Assembly (NCBI GenBank): GCA_910587875.1
Contig: CAJUOD010000058.1
Span: 1 to 17,499 of the forward strand
Origin: an uncultured Oscillibacter sp.
GTDB lineage: Bacteria; Bacillota; Clostridia; Oscillospirales; Oscillospiraceae
Reading direction: 5' to 3'
DNA: 17,499 nt
The notes beneath the pieces are model-generated. The model was given only the letters and a program-made list of their open reading frames with translations. It ran no database searches and had not been told where the DNA came from. The position numbers were made by a program, and so were the translations under genes. Below, in pieces: positions 10,341-16,986 of the stretch (positions are counted from its first letter, which is position 1; each line of letters starts with the position of its first letter).

Positions 10341-11339
10341 CTACGCCGCTTCCGCCGGCGTTTTCCATCCGAGAATCTTCCTCGGGTAGTGGTTCATCCA
10401 GCGTTCCACCGCCTTGATCTTCCGCTGACTGACCTTCGAGAAGTCCGTCCCCTTGGGAAACCATCGCCGTATCATCCGGTTATGAACCTCGTTGGTCCCT
10501 TTCTCCCAGGCGGCGTAGGAATGGCAGTAAAAGACGGTAAACCTCTCGCCGCCCCGCACGGACTTGATGAGCTTCTCATGCTCCAGGAACTCCGGCCCAT
10601 TGTCTGTGGTGATGGTCTTGAACCGCTGGCAGAAATCCGGCGTGGTCCGCTCCAGCTTATCAAAGACCGCCCGGACGGAGGCGGCCCTCTTGTCCGGCAG
10701 CTTGAAGATCATCTCCTGCCGGGTCCGCCGTTCGGTGAGCGTCAGCAGCACGGCCCCGCTCCCTTCCTGGGGCCCGACGACCAGGTCCATTTCCCAATGC
10801 CCATAGTCCGCCCGGTCCCGGATGCTGGCGGGCCTGTCCACGATGGAGGGCAAGCTAGGATGGGCGACCCTGGATTTTTCCGCCTTCCTCGGCTTCCGCT
10901 TCGGCTTCTCCAGAAGGTCCTTGTTGGTGAGCTCCAGGAAAAGCCCGGAATCTATGTAGTTATACAAGGTCTGAACGCAGATGGAGGTTTTGAAGCCCTC
11001 CCGCCGGGCCAGTTCCAAGGCCACAGCAGGGGAGCACTTTTCCCGGAGTATCTTGTCCTCCAGGAAAGCGGCGAGGGCCCGGTCCTTTCCGATTTTGAGG
11101 CCTCGGCCCTTGTTCTGGCGGTTCCGGTCCTGGACAGCCTGGCCCTTCTCCGCCGAGTATCGCCACTCATCCCAATAGATGCGGGTATGGAGATACCGCC
11201 CCCGTTTGATCTCGTTATAGATGGTCTGCCGGGAGAACCCCAGCTCCCGGGCAATCTGGGAGATAGGGACCTTATACCGGAGCTTCTCCTCCAGCCGAAT
11301 CCGCTGCTCCCAGCTCATGATTTTCTGCCCTTTCGTCAT
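10341..11339 (-). CDS. IS30-family DDE transposase, probable phage integrase
   Basis: About 332 aa from the ATG at 11339; an earlier ATG at 11357 would add MEVCGA. The N-terminal helix-turn-helix is VPISQIARELGFSRQTIYNEI. The catalytic triad is visible as HWEMDLVVG, then TITTDNGPEF, then WEKGTNEVHNRMIRRWF, giving D185, D246 and E284. All three are intact and the gene is full length. No convincing terminal inverted repeats flank it, and it sits inside the phage gene set at the end of a minus-strand operon. No tyrosine or serine recombinase is present in the element. Some inoviruses are known to integrate with IS-type transposases, so this is the best candidate integrase. A simple IS30 insertion is the alternative. 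Confidence 0.9.
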   Translation of the reverse strand: MTKGQKIMSWEQRIRLEEKLRYKVPISQIARELGFSRQTIYNEIKRGRYLHTRIYWDEWRYSAEKGQAVQDRNRQNKGRGLKIGKDRALAAFLEDKILREKCSPAVALELARREGFKTSICVQTLYNYIDSGLFLELTNKDLLEKPKRKPRKAEKSRVAHPSLPSIVDRPASIRDRADYGHWEMDLVVGPQEGSGAVLLTLTERRTRQEMIFKLPDKRAASVRAVFDKLERTTPDFCQRFKTITTDNGPEFLEHEKLIKSVRGGERFTVFYCHSYAAWEKGTNEVHNRMIRRWFPKGTDFSKVSQRKIKAVERWMNHYPRKILGWKTPAEAA

Positions 11340-11387
11340 AGCCCCGCATACCTCCATGCGTCAAAGTTTCTGACCTTGAACAGTCCG

Positions 11388-11413
11388 CCGCCCACGACCG
11401 AAGCCGTGGGCGG
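11388..11413 (-). other. 9-bp hairpin upstream of the transposase gene
   Basis: CCGCCCACG (11388-11396) and CGTGGGCGG (11405-11413) pair perfectly around an 8-nt loop, between the transposase start and repeat copy B. Its minus-strand loop side contains CACGGCTT, also seen in the hairpin on the other side of the transposase gene at 10303. No T-run follows, so its role may be regulatory or as a recombination end. Confidence 0.55.
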
Positions 11414-11418
11414 TCCTA

Positions 11419-11474
11419 TTGTAACACACCGGCGTAAGCTGTGCCCGGAGGCCTTCAGCAAGATTGTGTTACAG
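11419..11474 (-). repeat. 56-nt inverted-end element, copy B
   Basis: TTGTAACACA begins at 11419 and TTGTGTTACAG ends at 11474; nine inner bases of each arm pair. The inner hairpin GCTG-t-GCC-cgga-GGC-ctt-CAGC is shared with copy C. It lies 30 nt beyond the stop of the 73-aa gene. In that gene's direction it begins CTGTAACACAATCT, nearly identical to the start of copy A. Confidence 0.85.
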
Positions 11475-11504
11475 TTTTACTTTCTTTCTGGCCGATGACT
11501 TACT

Positions 11505-11726
11505 TTAATCGTACTCGTCTCCGCTCTCGAAGCGGTACATCTCCTTTAATGCCTCCAGTTTGGGGCGCAGGTGGGCGGTGGATCTGCATACAATGTCGTC
11601 TTTTTGCTCCTGCGGGAGCCCCTCACAGCGGTCCTCCCATGCTTTGATTTCGTCCTGGATGCTACGGATTGCTCGAGAATAAATCTCGGAATGGGTAATA
11701 ATCGGTTCCGGCTGCTTTCTTGCCAT
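11505..11726 (-). CDS. 73-aa helical phage protein
   Basis: Starts MARKQPEPIITHSEIYSRAI at 11726 behind AAAGGA, and ends RFESGDEYD. The middle is charged helix (IRSIQDEIKAWEDRCEGL), compatible with a coiled coil. It lies between element copies B and C in a minus-strand operon that leads to the transposase. No family recognised; a recombination or regulatory accessory role is suggested by context only. Confidence 0.65.
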   Translation of the reverse strand: MARKQPEPIITHSEIYSRAIRSIQDEIKAWEDRCEGLPQEQKDDIVCRSTAHLRPKLEALKEMYRFESGDEYD

Positions 11727-11859
11727 GTCTGTTATCCTTTCTCGCCTGTCATCATCAGCGCCGGGGGGCGATTCCCGGCGGACACCCAAGAGGGCGTTTC
11801 GGCTGGTAGTCAGTCAGCGTCTGTCGGGCCCCCGGCCCCAGCTTCCGACATTTGCCGCA

Positions 11860-11915
11860 CTGTAACACAAAAGCATGAGCTGCGCCTGGAGGCCTTCAGC
11901 AAAATTGTGTTACAG
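11860..11915 (-). repeat. 56-nt inverted-end element, copy C
   Basis: Perfect 11-bp inverted ends CTGTAACACAA (11860-11870) and TTGTGTTACAG (11905-11915). The inner hairpin is the same as in copy B, with a changed bulge and loop base. The stop codon of the 109-aa gene (11912-11910) is inside its right arm, just as the rep stop is inside copy A. Confidence 0.88.
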
Positions 11916-12239
11916 ATACATCAAATCCTCTTCCGCTGCTTTGACAACCGTCTCTGCGCGCTTCATAACGCCGTCGAGGCTCTGCCGGAGGTATTTAATA
12001 TCCCGCTCCATCTGCCGGAGCTTCTGAATAGCGTCCTCCAGGTCATACAGCTGCTTTCGCTTCAAGCTGATCTGCTCCTGGAGCCGCTTCAGCTCCTCCT
12101 CCTTCTGCGGCAGCTCCCAGACGCACCGGGTGATAAGGTTCTCGAATTTCTCATTGAAGCTCTTCCCAACCTGCCGGTTAATGAGCTCCGCCAGGTCATC
12201 GGAAAAGCGGATGCTCCGAATGTTCGGTTTACTTGCCAC
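11910..12239 (-). CDS. Ribbon-helix-helix plus coiled-coil protein
   Basis: 109 aa, GTG start at 12239, with GGAGG 8 nt upstream. Residues about 5-40 (NIRSIRFSDDLAELINRQ and KFENLITRCV) look like a ribbon-helix-helix DNA-binding domain. From residue about 45 to the end it is a long charged helix with heptad-like leucines (EEELKRLQEQISLKRKQL). Similar small proteins occur on mobile elements as accessory DNA-binding factors. It ends in Leu-stop within repeat element C. It could regulate the operon or bind the element ends or origin, but no target site can be assigned. Confidence 0.75.
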   Translation of the reverse strand: MASKPNIRSIRFSDDLAELINRQVGKSFNEKFENLITRCVWELPQKEEELKRLQEQISLKRKQLYDLEDAIQKLRQMERDIKYLRQSLDGVMKRAETVVKAAEEDLMYL

Positions 12240-12242
12240 GCC

Positions 12243-12425
12243 TCACGCCTCCTCCACAAACACGATCTTCCACCCCTCCGGCACCTTCGCCCAGGCGTGC
12301 GGTCCCCGCCCGGAGCTGTCCTCCTGCAAGCTGTCCAGCAGAAACCCGCCCTCCGGTACTCGGCTCACCCGCCCGCACACCGCCCAGTAAACCTCCTCCT
12401 GGCTCCGAAACGTCACCTTGACCAT
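12243..12425 (-). CDS. 60-aa hypothetical phage protein
   Basis: Start MVKVTFRSQEEVYWAVCGRV at 12425 with AAGGAGG 7 nt upstream. It ends AWAKVPEGWKIVFVEEA, 3 nt before the next start. A mixed alpha/beta pattern is compatible with a small soluble domain. It overlaps the upstream 45-aa gene by 13 nt in another frame, so the set is coupled. No motif recognised. Confidence 0.65.
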   Translation of the reverse strand: MVKVTFRSQEEVYWAVCGRVSRVPEGGFLLDSLQEDSSGRGPHAWAKVPEGWKIVFVEEA

Positions 12426-12550
12426 GCTCCCACCTCCTTCGCTTTCTCGTAGGTGTAGCAGGTGTACGCCGTCCCGTCGTCCTTGTGCCCTGGGCACTCC
12501 TTCCCGTAGTGCTGGCACATTGTGCAAAGGTCCCATAGCTTCTTTTCCAT
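12413..12550 (-). CDS. 45-aa Cys/His-rich protein
   Basis: Begins MEKKLWDLCTMCQHYGKECP and has four cysteines and two histidines (CTMCQHYGKECPGH, later CYTYEKAKEV), a likely zinc-binding knuckle. AAGGAG lies 6 nt before the ATG at 12550. It is the first gene of the minus-strand operon that runs to the transposase, and reads away from the hairpin-rich noncoding region. Function unknown. Confidence 0.65.
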   Translation of the reverse strand: MEKKLWDLCTMCQHYGKECPGHKDDGTAYTCYTYEKAKEVGAWSR

Positions 12551-12606
12551 GTTTTGCTCCTTCCTCCGGGAACTGCCCGGTCCCAAGATAAAAAAGTGTC
12601 GGCCTG

Positions 12607-12631
12607 CCGAAAGCGGCGTCGTCGCTTTCGG
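12607..12631. other. 9-bp perfect hairpin
   Basis: CCGAAAGCG (12607-12615) pairs with CGCTTTCGG (12623-12631) around GCGTCGT. On the minus strand a T-run of six follows 11 nt later, ahead of the 45-aa gene, so weak attenuation of that operon is conceivable. Confidence 0.7.
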
Positions 12632-12644
12632 TTGCCCACCGTGT

Positions 12645-12795
12645 GCATAATCACTGTTGGCTGTCAAGGGTTGGAGCAAAGCAGGGGGGTAAGGAAAGCT
12701 CCAGGCATACAGAAGCGGAAAGCAAAAAAATTTTCCGGGCTCTTCGCAACCCGGAAAACTTTTTTGCGGCCCTTGACAGCCAACTGTTATTATGC
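12645..12795. repeat. 26-bp imperfect inverted repeat enclosing an 18-bp hairpin
   Basis: The left arm at 12645-12670 and right arm at 12770-12795 are inverted copies with 24 of 26 matches. Each reads outward as CCCTTGACAGCCAAC and ends in ATTATGC. Between them, 12722-12739 and 12750-12767 form a stem with 17 of 18 pairs and a 10-nt loop, CTCTTCGCAA. In ssDNA the whole block could fold into one long cruciform-like structure. Confidence 0.85.
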
Positions 12796-12975
12796 GACCG
12801 CCCCGGCAAGGCCGGGGCTCCTTATTCCCCCCGTCCCCGCCGCGCGGCTTCAAAGCGTTCCCCGTCCCGGCCCCGTCGGGACACCTTCCTCCTCTCCTGC
12901 GCCGTCACTCCGCCGCGCGTCCCTTCGGGCCGCTGGCGCCTCCCAGGGGCTGCCAAAAAAACTCTTGACATCCAC

Positions 12976-12990
12976 CCTCTTTTTTATTCG
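12976..12990 (+). repeat. Right 15-bp direct repeat (candidate attR)
   Basis: CCTCTTTTTTATTCG is identical to 2698-2712. It includes the TAA stop and last Glu codon (minus strand) of the hypothetical gene beginning at 13445, so insertion leaves that gene intact. Confidence 0.6.
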
Positions 12991-13445
12991 TCGTCCTCTC
13001 CGCCCCCAAAGGGCAGGGCGATCCCCAGGAAGGTGGGCCGGAAGCCCTTGCGGATTTTTTCCAGAGACGCGGCCTTATACGCCTCCTTGGGCCACCGGGC
13101 GGCCCAGCCCTCCCGGAGCTTCTCCTCCAGCGGGGCACAGACCGGATCCTCCATCAGCACGGGGCCCAGGTAGCAGACGATCACCTGCTTGTCGTTCATC
13201 ATCGCCAGGGAGCGGTTCCAGGGCTTCTGCCGCTTCCAGCCCTCCGCCAGGCCGTCCAGCAGCACCTCCGCCAGGGCCTCAATGCCCTCCTCCCCGTCCG
13301 CCAGGGCCGCCTCCCGGAAGAGGGGGGCGTATTTCGCCCGGTACTCCTGATAGGCCCTGTCATACTCCTTCCCGGTGAACCGGTCCAGCCAGGGCTTCCC
13401 GTCCTGGATGGCGGCCAGCAGGGCTTCCACGTTCACTTCGCTCAT
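12984..13445 (-). CDS. Conserved-type hypothetical protein, host flank
   Basis: 153 aa from MSEVNVEALLAAIQDGKPW at 13445; an upstream ATG at 13454 would add MWN. It is a soluble, mostly helical protein: DRFTGKEYDRAYQEYRAKYAPLF, then an acidic part and ADGEEGIEALAEVLLDGL, and WKRQKPWNRSLAMMNDKQ. It ends GGGEDDE. No family motif is recognised. It diverges from the RluA-type gene, and its stop codon lies within the right prophage repeat. Confidence 0.7.
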   Translation of the reverse strand: MSEVNVEALLAAIQDGKPWLDRFTGKEYDRAYQEYRAKYAPLFREAALADGEEGIEALAEVLLDGLAEGWKRQKPWNRSLAMMNDKQVIVCYLGPVLMEDPVCAPLEEKLREGWAARWPKEAYKAASLEKIRKGFRPTFLGIALPFGGGEDDE

Positions 13446-13518
13446 GTTCCACACTCTTTTCCTTTACAATTCCCCGCGAAACGGGTATGATGAAAAAAAC
13501 GCCCTCAGGAGGTCCGCC

Positions 13519-14481
13519 ATGCGGGAGCTCACCATCGGAAAAAACGACGCCGGACAGCGGCTGGACCGCTTCGTCGCCAAGAATCTGCCCCTCCTCCCCC
13601 CCGCCCTGCTGCAAAAATACATCCGCCTCAAGCGGGTGAAGGTCAACGGGAAGGGCTCCAAGCGGGACGCCCGCCTCCAGGCGGGGGACATCCTTCAATT
13701 ATATATCAACGATGAGTTCTTTGACAAGCCCAAAGAGGAAAATCTCTTCCTCTCCATCTTCCAGCCCCGGCTGAACATCGTCTACGAGGATGAAAACCTC
13801 CTCCTGGTGGACAAGCGGCCCGGCCTGGTGGTCCACGCCGACGAGACGGAAAAGGTCAACACCCTCATCAACCACATCCAGGCCTACTTATACCAAAAGC
13901 GGGAGTGGAGCCCCCGGGACGAGCACGCCTTCGCCCCTGCTCTGTGCAACCGCATCGACCGGAACACGGGAGGCGTCGTCATCGCGGCGAAAAACGCGGA
14001 GACGTTGCGAATCATCAACGAGAAAATCCGGGCCCACGAGCTGGAGAAGTCCTACCTCTGCGTCACCGCGGGCCGTCCCCGCCCGGCGGAGGGGAAAATC
14101 GAGGGCTTCCTCTTAAAGGACGAGGCCAAAAAACAGGTGGCCTTTTACCGCCGCCCCGTCCCCGGGGGAAAGTCCGCCGCCACGCTGTACCGGACCTTGG
14201 AGACCCGGGGGGAGCTGTCCCTGGTGGAGTGCCGGCTGCTGACCGGGCGGACCCATCAGATTCGCGTCTCCATGGCGGAGATCGGCTGTCCCCTGCTGGG
14301 GGACGGGAAGTATGGGAACGGGGCTGTGAACCGGAAGTATCACGAGACCCGGCAGGCGCTGTACGCCTATAAGCTGGGGTTCGCCTTCCCCACGGACGCG
14401 GGGATATTGAACTACCTCCGGGGCCGGGAGTTCACGGTGGAGGATGTGCCCTTCAAAGAGAAGTATTTCCCTCAGGATTGA
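13519..14481 (+). CDS. RluA-family pseudouridine synthase with S4 domain
   Basis: 320 aa, ATG 13519 behind CAGGAGG. The N-terminal S4 RNA-binding domain is RLDRFVAKNLPLLPPALLQK to VKVNGKGSKRDARLQAGD. The catalytic domain contains NIVYEDENLLLVDKRPGLVVH (in two parts around 86-105) and the motif CNRIDRNTGGVVI with catalytic D147. TGRTHQIRVSMAEIGCPLLGD near 250-270 is the second conserved block. Length and order are standard for RluC/RluD-like enzymes that convert uridine to pseudouridine in rRNA; the site specificity is uncertain. The insert between the motifs (YLYQKREWSPRDEHAFAP) is seen in some Clostridia members. Confidence 0.93.
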   Translation: MRELTIGKNDAGQRLDRFVAKNLPLLPPALLQKYIRLKRVKVNGKGSKRDARLQAGDILQLYINDEFFDKPKEENLFLSIFQPRLNIVYEDENLLLVDKRPGLVVHADETEKVNTLINHIQAYLYQKREWSPRDEHAFAPALCNRIDRNTGGVVIAAKNAETLRIINEKIRAHELEKSYLCVTAGRPRPAEGKIEGFLLKDEAKKQVAFYRRPVPGGKSAATLYRTLETRGELSLVECRLLTGRTHQIRVSMAEIGCPLLGDGKYGNGAVNRKYHETRQALYAYKLGFAFPTDAGILNYLRGREFTVEDVPFKEKYFPQD

Positions 14482-14508
14482 AAAGCCCGCCCTCGATGGG
14501 CGGACTTT
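14482..14508. terminator. Bidirectional terminator between convergent genes
   Basis: CCGCCC (14487-14492) pairs with GGGCGG (14498-14503) around TCGAT. The flanks AAAG and CTTT can extend it. Short A and T tracts on both sides serve the RluA-type gene and the convergent PadR gene. Confidence 0.75.
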
Positions 14509-14510
14509 CT

Positions 14511-14813
14511 TCACTCAATTCCCAGGGCGGACAGGGCGTCCCGGGTCTCCCGCCAGGTCTCCAACAGGGCGGCGTGGCGGGCCTCTCCGGCTTCTGTCAG
14601 GCGGTAGTACTTCCGGGCGGGACCGCCGGAGGTCTCCCCTTGATACCGCTCCGTGGCCCCCTCCCGGCAGAGGCCGCGGAGGATGGCGTAAATGGCGCTC
14701 TCCTGAATGTCGGGGAAGACGGCGTGGAGGCGGCGGAGAAGCTCGTAGCCGTACTGGTCCCCCTGGGTCATCAAGGAAAGCAGACAGAGCTCCAGGAGGT
14801 CCTTTTTCAGCAT
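14511..14813 (-). CDS. PadR-family transcriptional regulator
   Basis: 100 aa from MLKKDLLELCLLSLMTQGDQ at 14813. It is followed by YGYELLRRLHAVFPDIQESA, IYAILRGLCREGATERYQGE, and KYYRLTEAGEARHAAL, the PadR winged helix in its usual order, with a short C-terminal helix. The start overlaps the end of the DUF1700 gene, so the two are coupled. PadR proteins paired with DUF1700 membrane proteins are common in Firmicutes. It probably binds the palindromes at 15590-15621 and controls its own operon. Confidence 0.9.
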   Translation of the reverse strand: MLKKDLLELCLLSLMTQGDQYGYELLRRLHAVFPDIQESAIYAILRGLCREGATERYQGETSGGPARKYYRLTEAGEARHAALLETWRETRDALSALGIE

Positions 14814-15568
14814 AGGGATACCCCCGTTCCAAGGAGGCCCAGGAGGGTAATGGCGATGTACCGTATCGCATAGATCCTCCACCAGCCGGGGGTAAATCCA
14901 TCAAAGTTCATACTGCTCAGAAGCAGGTAGAATGAGATCGTCAGGATGGTCCCGCTCAGGCCCAGGACATAAACCGCACGCCAGCGGCGGTCACTCAGCC
15001 GGGCCTTTACCAGCCCGAAAAGGCTTGCCGCCCCCATCAAGAAAAACACCAGGGTTAAGGCCCCATTCAGGGCGAGGGGCGCGATGACGCTTTCCGCCAC
15101 CAGGTTCAGCCGCTCCCAGGATTCTCCCAGCACAAGTCCCGCCAAAAGCCACACCCAGGCCATCCCCAGCAGAATTAAAGCCAGCAGTATCACGATGCCC
15201 CTGGGCAAACGGCCCTCCCGCGTCCCATTCCGCTGGAACCACAGGAGGGACAGGCCGATTCCCCCGCAGAGCGCGAGGGCGCACACCTGCCTAATGATCG
15301 GGCCCCAGTATACATCGTCGCGGGTCATGACTATCGGAACTAGCACGCAAGCCGTTAAAACGGCCAAGACCTTCAGCCACCGTCGGTAGGCCTTGGGCTG
15401 GGCCAGCCGCCGGGCGGTCTCCCGGGGGCTCCCCACCTCCCGCCGGAGCTCTTCTTCCGTCCGCCCCGCCACGATCTCCCGGTAGTCCTCCAGCACCTCC
15501 GCCGCCTCCGCCGGGGGCAGATACCACCTCGCCGCCAGGGACAGCCGGGAGAGATAATCCCGCCTCAT
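14807..15568 (-). CDS. DUF1700-like membrane protein
   Basis: 253 aa. The N-terminal cytoplasmic part MRRDYLSRLSLAARWYLPPA, then EVLEDYREIVAGRTEEEL and EVGSPRETARRLA, matches the DUF1700/HAAS-type domain seen in proteins next to PadR regulators. At least five hydrophobic spans follow (LAVLTACVLVPIVM, ALALCGGIGLSLLWF, IVILLALILLGMAWVWLLAG and others). The ATG at 15568 follows AAAGGAG. The family is thought to act in membrane or envelope stress control; the exact role is unknown. It comes before PadR in the operon, whereas PadR is more usually first. Confidence 0.8.
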   Translation of the reverse strand: MRRDYLSRLSLAARWYLPPAEAAEVLEDYREIVAGRTEEELRREVGSPRETARRLAQPKAYRRWLKVLAVLTACVLVPIVMTRDDVYWGPIIRQVCALALCGGIGLSLLWFQRNGTREGRLPRGIVILLALILLGMAWVWLLAGLVLGESWERLNLVAESVIAPLALNGALTLVFFLMGAASLFGLVKARLSDRRWRAVYVLGLSGTILTISFYLLLSSMNFDGFTPGWWRIYAIRYIAITLLGLLGTGVSLC

Positions 15569-15589
15569 AAAACCGCTCCTTTCTGTCTA

Positions 15590-15621
15590 TACTGTAAAAA
15601 TCACAGTAGTCACTAAAGTGA
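15590..15621 (-). promoter_or_regulatory. Two palindromic operators (PadR candidates)
   Basis: TACTGT (15590-15595) and ACAGTA (15603-15608) form a perfect inverted repeat with a 7-nt spacer. TCACT (15610-15614) and AGTGA (15617-15621) form a second with a 2-nt spacer. Both lie between the -10 box and the DUF1700 start, the usual place for an autorepressor. Confidence 0.65.
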
Positions 15622-15649
15622 TTATATTCCGCACCGCTCAAAATGTCAA
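15621..15649 (-). promoter_or_regulatory. Consensus promoter of the DUF1700-padR operon
   Basis: Minus-strand TTGACA (15649-15644) and TATAAT (15626-15621) with a 17-bp spacer, a perfect match. Such a strong promoter fits a system that is normally held off by its repressor. Confidence 0.9.
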
Positions 15650-15694
15650 TAGAACTACTGCAAAAAAATCAATAGTTTCCGCCCAACAATTCCC

Positions 15695-15723
15695 TTGACA
15701 TTTCAAGTCGCTTCCGTTATCAT
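15695..15723 (+). promoter_or_regulatory. Promoter of the pot operon
   Basis: TTGACA (15695-15700) and TATCAT (15718-15723) with a 17-bp spacer, reading towards potA. It gives a leader of nearly 100 nt that is A-rich and purine-rich; I see no clear riboswitch fold in it. Confidence 0.85.
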
Positions 15724-15825
15724 GCAGGTATCGCTGAATTTCGACGGGAAGTCAAAACTCAAACAAGAGAAAACCAACAGAGAAAAGAGGCTGAAAAATC
15801 TCATCCAAGGAATGGGGGAGGATAC

Positions 15826-16986
15826 ATGTCCAAAGAGTTGATTCGCCTGCGGGATCTCTGCATGGCGTACGACGACGAGCTGGTTCTCGATCACTTAAAC
15901 CTTTATATTAATGATAAGGAGTTCCTCACACTGTTAGGGCCCAGCGGGTGCGGCAAGAGCACCACGCTGCGGATTATCGGCGGCTTCACGGCACCACTGT
16001 CGGGAGACGTCCTCTTCGACGGTGTGAGGATTAACGATGTCCCGCCCTATAAGCGGCAGATCAACACGGTGTTCCAAAAGTACGCTCTTTTTCCCCATTT
16101 GAACGTCTTTGAGAACATCGCGTTTGGTTTAAGGATGCAGCGAAGGCCGGACCCGGCGGACCCCAGGCGCAAGGCCAAGCTCCCGGAGGAAGAAATCCGG
16201 AGCCGGGTCCTGGAGATGCTGGAGGCCGTCAGCCTCAAGGGCTTTGAAAACCGGCGGACGGACGCCCTCTCCGGCGGCCAGCAGCAGCGGGTGGCCATCG
16301 CCCGGGCGCTGGTGAACCGTCCCAAGGTGCTGCTTCTGGACGAACCCCTGGGCGCCCTCGACCTGAAGCTCCGCAAGGACATGCAGATCGAGCTGAAGCG
16401 CATCCAGCAGCAGGTGGGCATCACCTTTATATATGTCACTCACGACCAGGAGGAGGCCCTGACCATGTCGGACACCATCGTGGTCATGGACAAGGGCACC
16501 ATCCAGCAAATCGGCACCCCGGAGGATATCTACAACGAGCCGAAAAACGCCTTTGTGGCGGACTTCATCGGGGAATCCAACATCATCGACGGCGTCATGG
16601 TCCGGGATAAGCTGGTCCAGATGTACGGCCGCCAGTTCCCCTGCCTGGACGGGGGCTTCGCCGAGAACGAGCCGGTGGACGTGGTCATCCGGCCCGAGGA
16701 CATCGACATCGTCCCCGTGGAGCAGGGACAGCTGACGGGCACCGTCACCAACGTCACCTTCAAGGGGATGCAATATGACATCATTGTGGACTTCCGGGGC
16801 TTCAAGTGGCTGATTCAAACCACGGACCACTCCCCCGTTGGAGCCCGCATCGGCATCAAGATCGACCCGGACGGCATCCACGTCATGAAAAAGAGCCGGT
16901 ACTCCGGCCTGTACGGCGACTACTCCTCCTTCTCGGACGAGTACGACGAGCTGGACACGGTGGAGGAGGGCGGAGATGAAACCTAA
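15826..16986 (+). CDS. potA: Spermidine/putrescine ABC transporter ATP-binding protein
   Basis: 386-aa cytoplasmic ATPase that powers polyamine import. Walker A GPSGCGKST is at 38-46, the Q-loop region VFQKYALFPH at 82-91, the signature LSGGQQQRVAIARAL at 148-162 and Walker B LLLDEPLGALD at 169-179. The H-loop is in IYVTHDQEEALTMSD. A C-terminal TOBE-type regulatory domain (VVIRPEDIDI onward) follows, as in PotA. An unusual charged insert, RRPDPADPRRKAKLPEEE, lies between the Q-loop and signature. The ATG at 15826 is preceded by GGGGGAGG. The gene overlaps potB by 11 nt. The order potA-potB supports the pot assignment over other MalK-like ATPases. Confidence 0.93.
   Translation: MSKELIRLRDLCMAYDDELVLDHLNLYINDKEFLTLLGPSGCGKSTTLRIIGGFTAPLSGDVLFDGVRINDVPPYKRQINTVFQKYALFPHLNVFENIAFGLRMQRRPDPADPRRKAKLPEEEIRSRVLEMLEAVSLKGFENRRTDALSGGQQQRVAIARALVNRPKVLLLDEPLGALDLKLRKDMQIELKRIQQQVGITFIYVTHDQEEALTMSDTIVVMDKGTIQQIGTPEDIYNEPKNAFVADFIGESNIIDGVMVRDKLVQMYGRQFPCLDGGFAENEPVDVVIRPEDIDIVPVEQGQLTGTVTNVTFKGMQYDIIVDFRGFKWLIQTTDHSPVGARIGIKIDPDGIHVMKKSRYSGLYGDYSSFSDEYDELDTVEEGGDET

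Larger units (their letters stand above)
12551..12975. other. Noncoding structured region, candidate phage origin/packaging signal
   Basis: About 430 nt without a supportable gene but with at least five strong hairpins: 12607-12631 (9-bp stem), a 26-bp imperfect inverted repeat at 12645-12795 enclosing an 18-bp stem, 12800-12818 (8 bp, 3-nt loop) and 12864-12882 (6 bp). In the circular phage it would join the early genes across the attachment site, giving divergent transcription from a single intergenic region. Filamentous phages keep replication origins and the packaging hairpin in such a region. No nick site could be identified. Confidence 0.6.
2698..12990 (+). mobile_element. Inovirus-like (filamentous phage) prophage, about 10.3 kb
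   Basis: The element is delimited by an exact 15-bp direct repeat. It carries a Rep_trans-type initiator, a coat-like gene, a run of small single-TM proteins, a signal-peptide/C-terminal-TM adhesin and a Zot-like ATPase, in the replication, coat, adhesin, assembly order typical of filamentous phages. It also has an IS30-type transposase and a hairpin-rich noncoding region. There are no tail, capsid, terminase or lysis genes, which fits a non-lytic ssDNA phage. The flanking genes on both sides are ordinary housekeeping genes. Phage identity rests on gene layout and on the Zot and Rep motifs; the exact ends rest on the repeat alone. Confidence 0.85.

Noticed and set aside
10389..11498. Long plus-strand frame opposite the transposase
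   Set aside because: Antisense to an intact DDE transposase, with no start signals.
11419..11915. Integron attC sites
   Set aside because: Length, paired outer and inner arms and 3' placement resemble attC, but the conserved core sequences (RYYYAAC / GTTRRRY) do not fit and no integron integrase is present.
11419..11915. CRISPR array
   Set aside because: Only two related elements lie near each other, spaced by a 385-nt gap holding a gene, with no regular spacers or cas genes.
12965..12970. TTGACA as a promoter reading into the right host flank
   Set aside because: No -10 box occurs 16-18 bp downstream, and the adjacent host gene is on the opposite strand.
12554..13378. Long plus-strand frame across the right prophage end
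   Set aside because: It is Pro/Arg/Ser-rich low-complexity translation of hairpin DNA and of the antisense of the hypothetical gene. It has no ribosome site.
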